In this document: in pieces, positions 50,831-63,813 of the stretch
Layout of the letters: every line of letters starts with the position of its first letter
Position numbering within the stretch: position 1 is the first letter of the stretch
DNA from: Adiantum capillus-veneris
Lineage: Eukaryota > Streptophyta > Polypodiopsida > Polypodiales > Pteridaceae
Direction of reading: 5' to 3'
Assembly (NCBI GenBank): GCA_014529385.2
Contig: CM043953.1
Location: 93,501,342 to 93,565,341 of the forward strand
DNA length: 64,000 bases
Notes under the pieces: model-generated
The model's input: the letters and a program-made list of their open reading frames with translations, nothing else
What the model was told of the DNA's origin: nothing
The model's database searches: none
Position numbers and translations under genes: made by a program

Positions 50831-52511
50831 GATGCCATGAAGTCTAGGATTTGGAATTAAGTGCAATCAAAGAAACCCCACTCTTTCTCTCTTGCACTCA
50901 CACACACAAAGAAAGAACACAAAAGAGAATATCAAAACAACACAAAGATGAAAACATCAAGGCTGTGATCGTAGCGTATCATGGATAATATGAAAGGGTT
51001 AATAGATGAGTTAATGACTTTGAATCTTTGCCGACCAAACAAGCTAAAAATTCTTCTTTGGAATTGTAATTTTGTTCTTGCCATAATATATATGTTTAGT
51101 CTAGTGATTGGGATTTATTGTGCGTAGAAATTCTCTTGGTTCATAGCAAGATATCTACACTTATGTCAAAAGAAAAGGTATAGTCTATAAGGGGTAGTAT
51201 GATGGGATCCTGTAAAAGTAGTATTTCATTGAGCCTTTCAGGGCCAAAGAGAAACACTATACGTTATTGAGAGTGTATTTTACGAATAATCCATACGTTA
51301 ATTGTAATAGATCGTGCATAATGGAAAAGATAGAAATTCACATCATGTGGATTATTCATCTAGGATAACTTTAGCATGTGAAAAATGTAGATATGAGATA
51401 AGTGAAGGAAAGAGAATTTCCCTCCCAAGCCCTATTCTTTCCTTCCCGTAGGCAATAAGGATACTGCGGGGAGAGATGTACCTGTAGCAAGGAGAACCTA
51501 GAATTTGTAGGGAGAATGACTTTCTAAGAGTGAGAGGGATAGATTTGGTTAGGGAGGGAGATGAAATTAGAGTTATATGTTGGATTAGAGACAAAATAGA
51601 AAACAACAAGAAACTAACAAAATATCAAAGTAAAACACATCTTACATGACAAACTCTTCGGGAGTTATTCACTATTTTGATGGAGAGAGAAGAAGAGGGA
51701 AGACTTCAAGCTTTGATTGATGCACCAAGTTCAAGACCTTCTTCGATTAGAATTGATCTTCCAAGGATAGCTTACAAGATTGGCTAGTCTTCCTCTAGGA
51801 GCAAGTGTAGGCTTAGGCTTATGTTTATGGCTAAGTACAATTATGCATCAATCCTCTCACTCCCTCATGAATGAGTTTCAAGGAAGAAGAGGTCCCCTTT
51901 TACAGGTAAAGGGAACCCCCAAATGTTACACAAGAAAGAGAAGAGCCAGTGTGAACATGAACTCGCAAAGTTTGAAATGAGTTGTCCCGACTCCCTACAT
52001 TATGTGGACAGACTAGGGTCCACCATTTTGATCATATCTCGTCAACCATGGCTTCAAATAAAAAAATAAAAATAGGGACAAAAAATTCAGCTCATTAGCT
52101 ACGACTTCCATTTTATATACTTTTTCCAATTCAAATTGGAACCTTGTGTAAAGAAATTCACGTAAATGTAAAATGGTGAGTTGGCATGCTGATGTTAAGA
52201 ATGACTTAAGGGGTTGATGTAAGAGATAATGCGGAAGTAGAAAATATAGGTGCGTAGTCATAGGTTGTGTGTGGTCTGCAAGGGTCACTTAGTATAGTTT
52301 ATGGTGAGAAGCCATGGAGTGGCAGGTTGCATGATAGAACAAGTCCTAATATATCATCAAATATCAAAAAAAGGAATGGAAAAATTTGGTGATACCCCTA
52401 AGCTTCCAAATTTGAGTCCTGGTCATGATGATAGTGACAATATTGGTTTTGACAGAGTTTAGATAATCGAAGTTTTGCATACCCTTTGTTAAGACTCCAC
52501 GTGCAAGAAGA
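50831..52511. other. Intergenic, no recognised gene
   Basis: About 1.7 kb of AT-rich sequence. It may include unrecognised 5' parts of the gag element (left side) or of the copia element (right side); no integrase or gag for copia was found. Confidence 0.45.
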
Positions 52512-54470
52512 ATGCGAGCAGGAAGCAAGAAAGCTAAAAGTGATCATGGACCACATATGTATGAGAGAGTAACAAATCCTATGCAGAGACTACCTTATGA
52601 CAACTATGTAGTTACATACAAAGTGGAAACCACTTGTTTTGAAGATGCTGTCAAAGATAAGAATTGGTGGCAAGCAATGGATAAGGAGATAGCTACCCTT
52701 GATGCAAATGGAACATGGAAGTGGGTGCCATTATTGAAGGGAAAGAAGGCTATTGAACGCAAATGGGTGTACCAGATAAAGCACATTTTTAATATCAGTG
52801 TGAGTAGCTACGATGCAAGGCTTGTGGCCAAGGGTTATGCACAAATGTATGGGATTGATTGTGAGAAGACATTAAAACTTGTAGCCAAGAAGGCTACCAT
52901 TCATGTGTTTATTATAGTGTCTCCAACTTTAGGATGGGTGTTGAAAAAATGGATGCAAAGAATGCTTTCTTGAATAGAGACTTATTGTGTATCTGATGCA
53001 ACCACAAGGTTATGTGAATATGAGGCTGTGTGACCTTGTATGTACGTTAAAGAAAGAAATATATGGGCTGAAGCAAGCACCTAGAGCTTGGTCTGAGAGA
53101 ATTTTGGTATTCCTTGTGTCCTTGGCTTTTGAGATGTCTAATGCAGATCATTTATTGTGTGTGCAAAAGAATGAAGCGGGAATTGTTGTGACATGCATTT
53201 ATGTGGGTGGCTTGATTGTTGAAGGTGATAATGTGGTTCAAGTAGAGGGTGTATATGTTCTACTTATGCAGGAGTTTGAGATGAAAGACTTGAAAGACTT
53301 GCATTCTTTCTTGGGCATTGAAGTTGTATGCACAAAAGAGGGTGTATGGCTATCAGAAAGATAATATGCTTTGGATATTTTGAAAAAGTATGGTATTGCT
53401 GATTATAAATTCAATTGTAATTTCCTTAAATTAGAATTTGAAGTTGGTGGAATGATACATGTCAATTTGTTTAGAATGCTACCATGTATAGGAAGATGGT
53501 TGGTAGCTTGATCTACTTGACTATCTCACGTTCAAACTTGACCTACACAATTAGATTGGTGAGTTAGTTTATCTTGTCTCTTAGGAAATCACACTTGGAT
53601 GTGGTGAGACGCACACTTGGGGGTGCACCTTTAAGAAACTACTCATATATCGTGCGTTCAAAGGGTATTAAAGAAACGCATTTACTTACATGCTTAAGGT
53701 AATGAAATGACCCCTTTTTCTTCAAAAAATTGCTTGTTCTTCTCTAAAATCAATTAAAAAACTCCTTTGGTTAACATAATTCTATTAAAATTTAAAAATT
53801 GTGGCAATTAAAAAACCCATTCATTTGAACTCACGTGGTAACTTACATATCTAAGAGGTGAATCCCCCGAAGACACACATTGCACTATGTGAGTACTATT
53901 TTAGAGCATCCACTCTTTTATAGGGGTGATGATGAGTTACAGCTCTATGGTTACACATATGCGGATTGTGCACTCTTTTATGGGACCGATGATCATCTGT
54001 TACAACTCTATGATTACACATGTGCGGATCGGGATGGTAGCACATATGATTGCAAGTCTACCAACATATTTGTGTTTTTACTTGGGAGTGCTGCTATCAC
54101 CTGGAGTAACAAGAAGCAACTAGATGGAGTAGCGAGAAGAAACCTATAGTTTCTCTATCAAGTATAGAAGCAAAGTACAGGGGTGCTACAATGGCTCCAT
54201 GTGAAGTTGCATGGCTGGGATTGCTACTTCAGGACTTTAGAGTACATGTATAGAGGCCAATTTTCAGCTACTGTGACAAGCTCAGCAACATACAGTCGGC
54301 TCAAAACCCAATATTGCATGTGGATGAAGCATATTGAGGTGCATTACCACTTCATCACAGAGAGGGTCTTGGGAGGAGGCAACATTGACCTTGAGTATGT
54401 AAATTTGGACGAGAAGATTGCAGAAATCTTCATGAAGACCCTTGGAGCGCAAAAATTGCAACCATTTTGA
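52512..54470 (+). pseudogene. Ty1/copia reverse transcriptase-RNase H, degraded
   Basis: The reverse transcriptase begins near 52630 (CFEDAVKDKNWWQAMDKEI, AIERKWVYQIKH), passes a frameshift near 52970 (YLMQPQGYVN, LKKEIYGLKQAPRAWSE), and has YVGG in place of the catalytic YVDD at about 53196. RNase H (53880-54150; STNIFVFLLGSAAITWSNKK) is interrupted by a 250-bp MITE and contains a short internal duplication of the LYGYTYAD motif. The C-terminal element region (VNLDEKIAEIFMKTLGAQK) ends at 54470 before a polypurine tract and the 3' LTR. Integrase and gag are absent. Confidence 0.88.
53619..53868. mobile_element. MITE inserted in copia RNase H region
   Basis: About 250 bp of AT-rich non-coding DNA begins GGGGGTGCACCTTTAAGA and ends with the complement of GGGGGATTCACCTCTTAGA, an imperfect terminal inverted repeat. 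The copia frame (RRTL before, LHYVST after) is continuous once it is set aside. Flanks GACGCACACTT and GAAGACACACATT may be an altered target duplication. Confidence 0.65.
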
Positions 54471-54501
54471 GTGATGATTGGCATACGAGAGATGGAATTG
54501 A

Positions 54502-55684
54502 GCTTGAGGGAGAGTGTTGAGATGTCAAGCTCAACATGAACTACTCTTAGATTACTATCATGGATAGCCATCATCACTAGTACTCCTTGGTGGTTACACA
54601 TAGCTTCACGATTGATACTACAACTGGAGTACATCGACTTGGTCTACCTACCGAAGTGAGGGTGCACTTATCCATCCAGCTCAATCACTAGCAGTTCACA
54701 CTTGACCGTTGTACTAGTTTCCTTTTATGTTGTATTTTTTCATTATGCTTCGTAGACTTCTTATATTGAGTTAGTGAATAAGAAGAAGTAGAAGGTTTGC
54801 CTCCATCTATGTGTGCACGCTTGCAAGAACTCAAGATCTCGCCTTCTCTATCTCTTTGATAGACATCTTTCAAAGGAAAAGTGAAAGTGGAGAATGATTT
54901 TGGTATCTTGAAGAACAGATGACACAAAATTCAAGATTTGAATGTGGATTTGGTACTACCACAAGTTTACAATAGTGGTAACAATCTCTTAACAATTTTG
55001 ATAGACATCTGTCAAAGGTAGAGTGAAAGTGGAGAATGATTTTGGTATCTTGAAGAATAGATGGCACACAATTCATGAGTTGAATGTGGATTTGGTACTA
55101 CAACAAACAATAGACTAAAGTGGGCCCATGTTGCATTTTGCACAACTTTGTGCAACTACGATGGAGAGGTAGAACACATGACCGATGACATCCCCATCCA
55201 CATGATAACAAGCCTTTCATGACAAAGATTAAAACTCTGAATCACGTGAGGGAACATTGTAAATTAGAGTTGCTTTAATTAGACACCATGCTTTGCAAGA
55301 CATAAGGCATCAAGTGAACTTGCTACAAAATGAAAATGGAGGTCATTAAAACTGTAAATGCATAAATGTCAAGTATGTAAGACACATCAACATTAAACTC
55401 CTATTTAAACACGTTTATGATGTTGCATTTTTTATTGTTTGTTCTCACTCTATTTTTTTTGTAGGTCACTTGATGTTTGTTGTTTGAGATTTGTCTAGTC
55501 GACAACATGTTATTTGGTGTTTTGATCAACAAAAAATATAAGCTTGTTAGTTGATAGCCTTGGTTTTCAATATCCATGTAATCGGACATTATGCCATCAT
55601 GTTATTATGTCAACATCGTTTTGGGGACCTATTTATTGGCTTGTTCCACTCATTAATTAATTTCCCAGCAAGATTCTCTCAACA
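54502..55684 (+). repeat. Polypurine tract and 3' LTR of copia element
   Basis: GCTTGAGGGAGAG precedes an LTR that begins TGTTGAGA at 54515 and ends TCTCAACA at 55684, a perfect 8-bp inverted end pair, length 1170 bp. No 5' LTR was found in the window. Confidence 0.8.
54856..55110 (+). repeat. Tandem duplication inside copia LTR
   Basis: A segment holding GTGGAGAATGATTTTGGTAT and TGTGGATTTGGTACTAC occurs twice, about 148 bp apart, with about 90% identity by eye. Confidence 0.85.
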
Positions 55685-55689
55685 TCTCT

Positions 55690-55917
55690 AAGTTTTAACG
55701 CTAAGCGCTCGGTTGTAGTCGATGCACGCGGTCCACTCTGCTTGGTGTGCTGTCCAAACAACCCCCTTCCCCCTCGTCGCGACTACCGAGTTGCACCTTA
55801 CAACAGCCCATGCTCTCCGACCCGTGATGTACTGCACTCCTCCTTGGCCAGTCAAGAGGAGAGCAGAAACTCTCTGTCTCACAACACACGAGTGAAGACG
55901 ATCGATCAAGAAATTTG

Positions 55918-55964
<47 letters not shown>

Positions 55965-56254
55965 GCCTACAGCCCAATCCTCTTCTCGGATGCATAGTTT
56001 TGCCAAAGTCCTGCTCAGCCAGTCACGACGACGACAAAAAAACTCTCCACGCAAAAAAATCGCCATTGCAGACATCGTATACAACTCCCTCATGCTGACA
56101 GCGCTGAAAAAATCCCCTTGCCGCTTGGCTCGTGAGGTTGACGGATGGCAGCTCTTGCCTCTCTCTCTCTCTCTCTCTCTCCGCGGCACGCTGACCCCCA
56201 ATTAAAAAATCCCCCTACCGCTTCAGTCGTCACGTTGATGGATGGCAGCTCTTG

Positions 56255-56291
<37 letters not shown>

Positions 56292-57059
56292 CGGCATGCT
56301 CACCCCAATAGCGGCATCCTCACCCCAATAACTTTGTCGCAGATTTCCAAAATTCGCAAATCACTCCTGGTTTCAAGATTAAATCTCTCCGAAGAGAAAT
56401 TTCTTTTAAGCTTTTTGTCCCTCTAATTTTTGTTTTTGTATTGACTGTCTGTCAAATACAAGATGCAGGCCTCGGATTGCTTCATTATTTTTAAACAGAA
56501 TTGCCCTTTTTCGTGACGCAGTTTGTGACAAATTACATGCCAAGCACTCAAAAACAAATCTCGATTGCAGAAAACGAATAAAAACTAGAAAATCTTGAAG
56601 AATCCAACCAGAACAAGTACAAGGGTATTTTGGGAATTTGGTTGTATTTTGGGAATTCCCACAAATTAGAGGGGCATTTTAGTAATTTTCTCATATAAAA
56701 AAGATGCTTTTATCTCCTCTCTTCACGTGCCACTTTCTTCTTTTTTTCTCTTAAACCCAAAAAAGAATCCAATGAGATTCCCGTTAATAAGCACCTAAAC
56801 AAAAAAAATAGAGGGACACGTTGGGTCTATTCGGTCATCCATTAGTTAATTAACTAGAAAGATTCCCACAAGATCTTAACTTTTAAAACTAATATTCAAC
56901 TGGAGTCGATGCACACGCTTTATATGCTTGCCCCGGCCCTCTGACGCACCCGTCGCATCGCAACCCCCTCCGCCCTCTAGTCTTGCGCAGACGATCCATC
57001 TTTTCCTCTGGTTCCCTCTGCTCCCCGTCGAGAAATATCCAAGCTCTAAGATCAATAAT
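55690..57059. other. CT-rich intergenic DNA with tandem units
   Basis: No convincing gene. A CT run lies at 55922-55959. Two tandem units of about 100 bp (56106-56205 and 56207-56310) share GGATGGCAGCTCTTGCC, a CT run and CCGCGGCA. The rest shows nothing I can assign. Confidence 0.6.
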
Positions 57060-57560
57060 CTGCAGTGGCGGTGTTCTTCCTATTATTGATCTTACTGGAT
57101 AATCTAGTGATTCTAGTTCCCTGGAATCTTCATCGGCAAAGGCCTAGACGAGGTTGAATGTGTCTGTTCGTATGCTCATACCCCCATTAAAGAGAAGTTT
57201 GTCCCCTGAAAAGAAATCTGAAGCAGTTGCATCACAAGCAAGGAGTCCATCCAGACGCAAGGCATTGAAGCTAGGCATGCCTCTCCATCGTACGCTAGCT
57301 AGACAAGCTGCATCATCTCTCAATCCAGAGACAACATCCAACAAGACTCGTAGAAGCTCTATCTCCTAGTGATCTTGACTCACCTAAAAGACTACTTACC
57401 AGTATGCCTAGCTTGCATAATGAGAGCTTCCCGATTAGTGAAGTCGCACGATGTTCTTGCCTCTTCCTCTCCCACCGTTACTTTATCCCACAAACCTGTA
57501 GACCAAAGAACTGTAGTCGAATGCCATGCAGAGTTCACAAGGTTCGCAGGCGAGCTAGGA
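57060..57560 (+). pseudogene. Degraded coding fragment of unknown gene
   Basis: Three overlapping frames look like one protein broken by frameshifts. The first reads PPLKRSLSPEKKSEAVASQA and on through a Ser/Arg/Lys-rich stretch to SSLNPETTSNKT (57170-57350). The second reads LSPSDLDSPKRLLTSMPSLH (57355-57440). The third reads SHDVLASSSPTVTLSHKPVD up to RFAGELG and a TAA (57440-57563). Composition differs from the surrounding retroelements. I do not recognise the family; it may be a captured host-gene piece or a decayed exon. Confidence 0.35.
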
Positions 57561-57625
57561 TAAGTTTGCAATGACCATCCTTAGGTCTGCGCTGCATGGT
57601 AACTTCTGCCCAAAGACCCTGCAGG

Positions 57626-57628
<3 letters not shown>

Positions 57629-57670
<42 letters not shown>

Positions 57671-57698
57671 ATTGCCCTGACGAATGACAAACGGAGAC

Positions 57699-57740
<42 letters not shown>
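57629..57740. repeat. Two (GA)n microsatellites
   Basis: GA runs 57629-57669 and 57703-57740 separated by about 33 bp of unique sequence. Confidence 0.95.
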
Positions 57741-57745
<5 letters not shown>

Positions 57746-58203
57746 CTCATCGTGCCACCTTCGGCCCCCCTCCAAAGACTCTCTTGGCATCTAAGTAGAT
57801 TCCCTTCAAACAAATGAAAAAAAGATTATAGAGACATATTTGTCAACATGTTATCAACCTATTTCCATCAAACCAGCATATTACAACCTCATGTGTTCTT
57901 ATCAAACTATTTGCAATTTTTTGCTACTAGACATTTTGTGGCTTCAAGGATCCTGTAATTGAGCACTTGCAACTGAGCATTTCGTAATTCTTGTAATTGA
58001 ACTAGAAAGAAGAAGTTTTGTGGGAGGTTGTGTGACATTTGTCATTGTAAATCAATTTCATGGGAGGTTGTGTGACATTTGTCATTGTAAATCAGTTTTG
58101 TGGGTGGATGTGTGCAATATGTGATACCCTTTTTGGAAAATGAGACTCAAGGCAACTCTCTAAGAGATTTTCTCTGATTTCTCTTTCTCCTCTCTCTAAG
58201 TTG
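57741..58203. other. Spacer flanking the CACTA end
   Basis: A 50-bp phrase, GGGAGGTTGTGTGACATTTG and neighbours, is directly repeated near 58022 and 58068. No gene. Confidence 0.5.
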
Positions 58204-58213
58204 CACTACAAGA
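58204..58213 (+). repeat. CACTA terminal inverted repeat end
   Basis: CACTACAAGA, the usual start of plant CACTA elements, immediately outside the subterminal repeats and about 590 bp from the end of the second gene. Confidence 0.8.
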
Positions 58214-58227
58214 GGTTGTGTGCTCTT

Positions 58228-58420
58228 GTGACGCTGTTAGCGACGGAAATACATTGGGTTTTTATAACCCTCGGCGTCGCTAATAGCATCGCTATAGGCG
58301 TCGCTATATAGAGACGCTCATAGCGACGGTCATAGCGATGGTTATAGCGACGTTTACACAGAAGTCTATAGCAACTTCCAAAGCCATAAATAGCGACGGT
58401 TATAGCGACGCCCGAGAAAA
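58228..58420. repeat. CACTA subterminal repeats (TAGCGACG)
   Basis: TAGCGACG occurs five times forward and twice as CGTCGCTA, plus near-copies, within about 190 bp. Such clustered short motifs are where TnpA-like proteins bind in En/Spm elements. Confidence 0.85.
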
Positions 58421-58790
58421 AAAATTTTGGTGACCGGGCATTGAATGCCCTGCCACCCATCAACCATATTGTACTTGATTCACTTTTTAAAAAAAGTGCA
58501 AGGGTAGATAATAGACCCAAAATAGTCACCCACAAGACGCATTGTTTGCAAAATTGACAAGCGTAAAATTGACAATTGTACACATCATAGGCAAAATGAC
58601 TTGATTGGCAAATGTAATAATGACAATTGTACAACATCATAGGCATAAAGAATTGATTGGCAAAATGAACTGCGGTGACAAATGTAATAATATACATGGT
58701 TCAAAAAGACGTATAAAATCCGTCTCATGATACATAAGCTATGAGAAACCCTAAACTAATGCTATCTAGCTACGGCTAAACTGACGTCGT

Positions 58791-60095
58791 CTAGTCAGAC
58801 GTCTCATCGCGTCCAAGCGGCGTATCTGTCGGATTCTGCAAAAAAAGACAATAAGACAGCTTTCAGTAAGTATAAACATATAACGACATTTATAAAACAA
58901 TACAAAAAATAGAAAAGAGTAAACCCTAATACTAACCATGCCGCCGCGAGAACTGAGAATGTCCATCAGGGCGTTTAAGCCCTTCCTGCCTGCGTACTCG
59001 CGCTCGTACGGTGTGGGATCACGTCCTGTCATCGACCACTGTCAAAACATACAAAGATTTCATTATGTTAGAATTAAAAAACTCATAAACCCTAAACTAT
59101 CGAACATAAAGAGCAATGCGAAAACACTTACAAAATCGGCCTCAAATGATGTCCATCCACCGCTCCCCAAGTGGTGCGAGCTCCCTGCCTCTACTCGCGC
59201 TCTGGCTGCATTTTGTTGCTTCCACTTGTCGGGATTCTCACGCGCTGCTTTCTTCGCATTCTTCCAATCTTCTTTGGCCAGCCATCTGGCCTGTTCCACC
59301 CATGCTTGATTGCTTTTTGCACTTCGGAACGCTTGTGTTTGCAGTATTCGCGCATTCGAATCTTCATCAGGTCTTCATTGAAGCGTTGATCCCGTGTTGG
59401 AACGGGAAACTCATCATGAAGTATGCTGATGACTCTGGCTTTTAAATCACTTGGTACTTCACTCCATTTGTTTAGTATGTAGTGTCTAAACAGCTAAGAT
59501 CAAAGACCACGCATGCGCGAGATCACCTTCTTGCCGTCATCATCCATGATGATGCCGCCGCTGAAGTCGACGGAGTAAGGCAAGCCCTCTGGCCGGTGAC
59601 GCGTGAACCTGGGTGTCCCGGCAGAGTCTCTAGCGGCGTGTCGATGGGGGTACGGACGTCAGGTGTCTCCACCGGCGTCTGGGCCCCGAAGCGAGGAGTG
59701 TCGAGTGGGGTGGCTCCTAGCGGAGTAGGTAGAGGTGTGTAGCTGCTAGGAACAGTCAGCCGCGCAAAACCTGGGGTAGATGGCGATGCTTTGGCTGGTG
59801 TGGGGGCGAGCAAAGAAGGGGAGGGTAAAGAGCCTCGTCGAACACGAGGCGGTGTGGAGGCATCGGCGGCAGAATCCCCACAACAACCGCCACCGCCACC
59901 ACTAGAGCGCCGGTGTCTAGACGAGTGTGAAGATCGTCTCATCGACACCGAAGCTTCGGAGCGCGCCGAATGCTCCGAAAGAGAGGGAGATGCGGATGGA
60001 GTAGGAACGCGCGATGATGCGCCAGAGCGATGACGCTCCACGTACCACTGTCTCTGCTGCGGTGACAAAGAAGAAAGAAACTCCTCATCATCCAT
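58791..60095 (-). CDS. CACTA accessory transposase, Transposase_24-like (TnpA type)
   Basis: In CACTA elements this class of protein binds subterminal motifs and helps TNP2. The start MDDEEF (60095) follows a CAG acceptor. A Ser/Pro/Arg-rich disordered N-part (about residues 20-190) leads to a conserved helical domain: HYILNKWSEVPSDLKARVIS, MREYCKHKRSEVQKAIK, and after a frameshift near 59310 WLAKEDWKNAKKAARENPDK and RARVEAGSSHHLGSGGWTSF. Later exons read MTGRDPTPYEREYAGRKG, then NPTDTPLGRDETSD to a TAG at 58791. Introns near 59150-59040 and 58930-58840 have GT..AG borders. The stops near 59490 (RMRGL then TGA) suggest another intron or a break. Domain order fits the Ptta/En-Spm family. Confidence 0.65.
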
Positions 60096-60367
60096 ACCTG
60101 CATTAAACACACGAATATTTCAACTTAATATTGAATGAATAGAGTAGACAATGACGCAAAGACCATTAAATACAATGACATAATGACGCATATAAATACA
60201 ATGACGCAATGAATTGATTGATAGAAGTGGCAAGTCGAAAACTCAGAATTTTCAATCAAAAGATGTGAGCGCGAGTAGAAAAGAGCGTTATACACCATGG
60301 AAGGTACTTAGAGAGCCAGAGCGTTTACAACACGGAGCAAAATTGTTCAAATACAATATTTGTGGCT

Positions 60368-63300
60368 TTAAGAGATCTCTCTCTCATCCTCGCATAACTC
60401 AGCATAACTTCCTATATCTATATAGAGCTCTCCGTTTAAACACATATCCTCTGTTTCATTTTGTAGCTCCTCTGCATGCACCCCATATAGAGTAGTAGCA
60501 TCTTGATGCTCGTCGGGCACCACCGCAGCGACTTTTGATTGAGCATCTTCTCTGATCTCCTCCATTGATGCCGTTGTGATTGGCACATGGTCGCCTTCAT
60601 ACGTCCTTGCACTACGAGGGGCTACCTCTATGACGTACCACCAGTTTGATGTAGACTTTGTAGGATGAAATATTACCTGCCAGAGCCACATAACTTACAT
60701 GAGAGCCTTCAAGCACATAACTTGTAAAAGGGAGATGTTAACTATTTACATACTTACTTGTTCACAATGCTCGGGTAGTACGAAAGTGTCTCTTAGGTCA
60801 GTCCATTTCTTAGTAGAATCCACCTCAAGAAAACCTGACTCTCCTCTACGCACAGTAGCGTTGCGACCCTCCATGATTATCTTGAACCATTGCACATCGA
60901 ACAAGTCGACAAAAAATCCTCTGTAATCGATCCTCAAAATCTCTTGTAGCGTGCCAAAGTAAGTGAGTTCCGCCACCACAGGATCTGCATCAGAGGAACG
61001 TCGTCGACTAAACTGTTCAAATTTTGCCATGATTCCACAATCTTGAGTAAAACGCTTTTTGTCGATCCGTTCCACCCTAAAATGTCGAGCTTTACACCAT
61101 GCTGTTGTGCATGACTTATACTACAACGAACAAAGATTATGAGTGGCCGTTCAAACGTTTAGAAATAAGGTCACTAGCTAGTCGTACATTGCAAACTTAC
61201 CTTGGTCGCGCAACTCCGAGAGTACTCCCACTCTTCTTCAGTCACTTTGTCACCGCATTGTTGTGCGCTTTTCAATTGGTTGTGCAACCATCTTAAGCTC
61301 ATGAATGTTGGTAGGCTCTCCAGACCCGTCGGATAGTGCATCGGTGGTCGTCTTCCCCGTCTCCACTCGATTCGTGCCCTTTGTCGCTCTTGCTTTGCAT
61401 CCTCATATTGTGAAATCCACTTTTGCATCACTGGATTGTGAAGCATGCAAAATCGGTTGATTTTAGCCTCTAGATCTTCCGTCATCTTCTTCTCAACACC
61501 AAGATTGCACATGACAATCCCAGATATGCGCTCATCATCTATGGTTTCCCATAGCGTGTCCCGGGCTTTATCAAATCCGTCTAGCCACTCTCCAATGTAC
61601 ACTAGGGACTCTGATACCAACTAACCTTCTGCCATGCTACCCTCCGTACGTGCCTTTTGACGCACATATCCCTTAAGCGTTTTCATGAAACATTCTAAGA
61701 AGAACATCCATCTGGAATGAACTGTGCCAGCTATTTCCACCTCATCAACTATGTGAACAAGAAGATGCACCTGAATGGTTAGCATGGTAGTAGGAAAATG
61801 TTTCTCAAACATGCACACAAGCTCCGCAGCATTTAGTTTGGCGAATGGTATGGAGTCTACGTTGATCTCCTTTTGTGAGATCCATTGCACCAGCTTTGCA
61901 AGTTTGTAGATTGTGTTACGGATGTCGAGAGACAAACATCCCTCAATGGCAACCGGTAAAATAAACTGTAAAGTATGTGCAGTAATGATATTAAAGTCCA
62001 CATTTTATGCAATGATATTAAAGTCCACTATGAACGTACCTGACACATTTTATGCCAATCGTGTGACTTCAAACCGGTAAGCTTTCCTTCTTTAGTAAAA
62101 CACGTTCGGAGCGAGTGCATTACGCCAGTGGGGGTCCGCAAAGATCGAATGGTCTCTTTTACTTTGCGTTCTTGGGCTCCTGTGAAAATCCATGGTGCTT
62201 TAGGGAGTTTTATCGATCCATCAGACGCTGTTTGCGGCCAATATTGCTCCATACGATCCACATTTCTAAGGTCAACTCTGGCTCCCAAAGTATCTTTCTT
62301 GCCGGTCAGATGGTCCCATAGTAGATTACCCACATTCTTGAATATGTGCATTGGATCGAGCAAGTGATTGATCATGAGTCGGGGCCACTATGGTAACTCG
62401 TACCATAGAGATAGTCTCTTCATCCCTGGAAGCAATCCTTCATCGCACATCTCCTTCTGCTCTAACCATGCTTGTGCAGACATCCTTGGTGGCTCTCTTC
62501 CCAAAAAGCCGTCGCATAACACATGATGCTCTGGAAGATACGCTTGATGACCTTCGTAGATTTGCTTCTTCAGTGAGCGCGCCCTACGTGCATTCAGTCT
62601 GGGTCCACATGTGACACATGCTCTGTATCCACTTGTTTGAAGCCCTGCATGTATACACATGATAATAGATCAACTATGGGTAAAAACAAGATTTACAGTG
62701 TCTGAGTGAGGAGTGTCAATAGATCACCTGAGCATTCTGTTAGCCCGGGATAGTCATGCATGGTCCACATTAGAATGCCTTTGATCAAAGCATTCCGTCA
62801 TCCTGTGTGTCAGCTCATATCCACCACCTCTATGCCAATCCACAATTGTTGTAGCTCTTCCAATAGTGGATGAAGATACACATCCATATTCTCCACTTTA
62901 TATCGCCGTGGCACAATCAAGCTTAGCCATAGGTGCCCCTTCTTCGTAGTCAACCACGGGGGAATGTTGTAGTTGACGATGACAACAGGCCATACACTAT
63001 AAGATGTTGATCTTTGACCAAATGGATTTATGCCATCCATAGCCAGGCCTAAGCGCAAATTTCGAGCTTCCCTGGCAAAATCCGACCATGTTCCATCTAT
63101 ATTTTTCCAGGCTACGCAATCTGCAGGAATTCGTAGCACACCATCCGAAGATTTATTCTCCTCATGCCATGATGCTAGGGCGGCCATGGACTTACATTCG
63201 AAGAAATGCTTGATGCGAGGAAGCAGAGGAAAATGTCACAAAACCTTTTGTGGAATTTTTGTCCCGTGGAGATCTACTCGATATCTTTTGGAATCATATT

Positions 63301-63685
63301 TTTGGACCATGATCATCTTGATCATTTCATCAATCTCGGGCTCGAACATTACCTCGTTGGGAATGTGCTCTGCATGATCATCCCTCGAGCTGTCAGAGGC
63401 TACATCTTGTGGCCTCACATATGCTGCTTGACCAAAGCGCCTACGAGCACGTCTATATGGTTGCAAGATTGCTGCTTGTTGGCCAGCGTCAGAGTCCGAC
63501 GAGTTATAATTGGCAACAACTCGATCTATAATACATGGATCGAACTCGCCAAATTCGCGAACGTGCTGCAAAGAAACACGTCTTGTCCGTCGCACAGCAT
63601 GCTTGCATTGATTTCAAGGACATAAGACCCTAGTTGAGAGATAGGTGTTTCGGTTGGACGGTCCCACATCCTCGTCACTACTCAT
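60368..63685 (-). pseudogene. TNP2-type CACTA transposase with DUF4218 and DUF4216
   Basis: Catalyses element excision and insertion in the nucleus. Order: transposase-associated Cys motif (63640-63580), TNP2 core (63187-62030; GLAMDGINPFG, SVWPVVIVNYNIPPWL, LMINHLLDPMHIFKN, the latter two regions holding the usual acidic residues), DUF4218 (61980-61190; FPTTMLTIQVHLLVHIVDEV, WMFFLECFMKTLKGYVRQKA), and DUF4216 (61075-60380; LTYFGTLQEILRIDYRGFF, WYVIEVAPRS). Breaks: TGA at 63614 replacing a zinc-ligand Cys, a deletion of about 330 bp near 63290 relative to the left copy, two TGA near 62810, and TAG near 62390. Several introns keep GT..AG ends. The core is present, unlike in the left copy. Confidence 0.87.
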
Positions 63686-63747
63686 AATGAGTATAAAAAT
63701 CTTATAACCTGGACAACAAATTTAATATTCTATTGGCATTCTTCGTC

Positions 63748-63750
<3 letters not shown>

Positions 63751-63810
<60 letters not shown>
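63751..63810. repeat. (CT)n microsatellite in CACTA leader
   Basis: CT run of 60 bp, counterpart of the GA run at 356-411. Confidence 0.96.
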
Positions 63811-63813
<3 letters not shown>

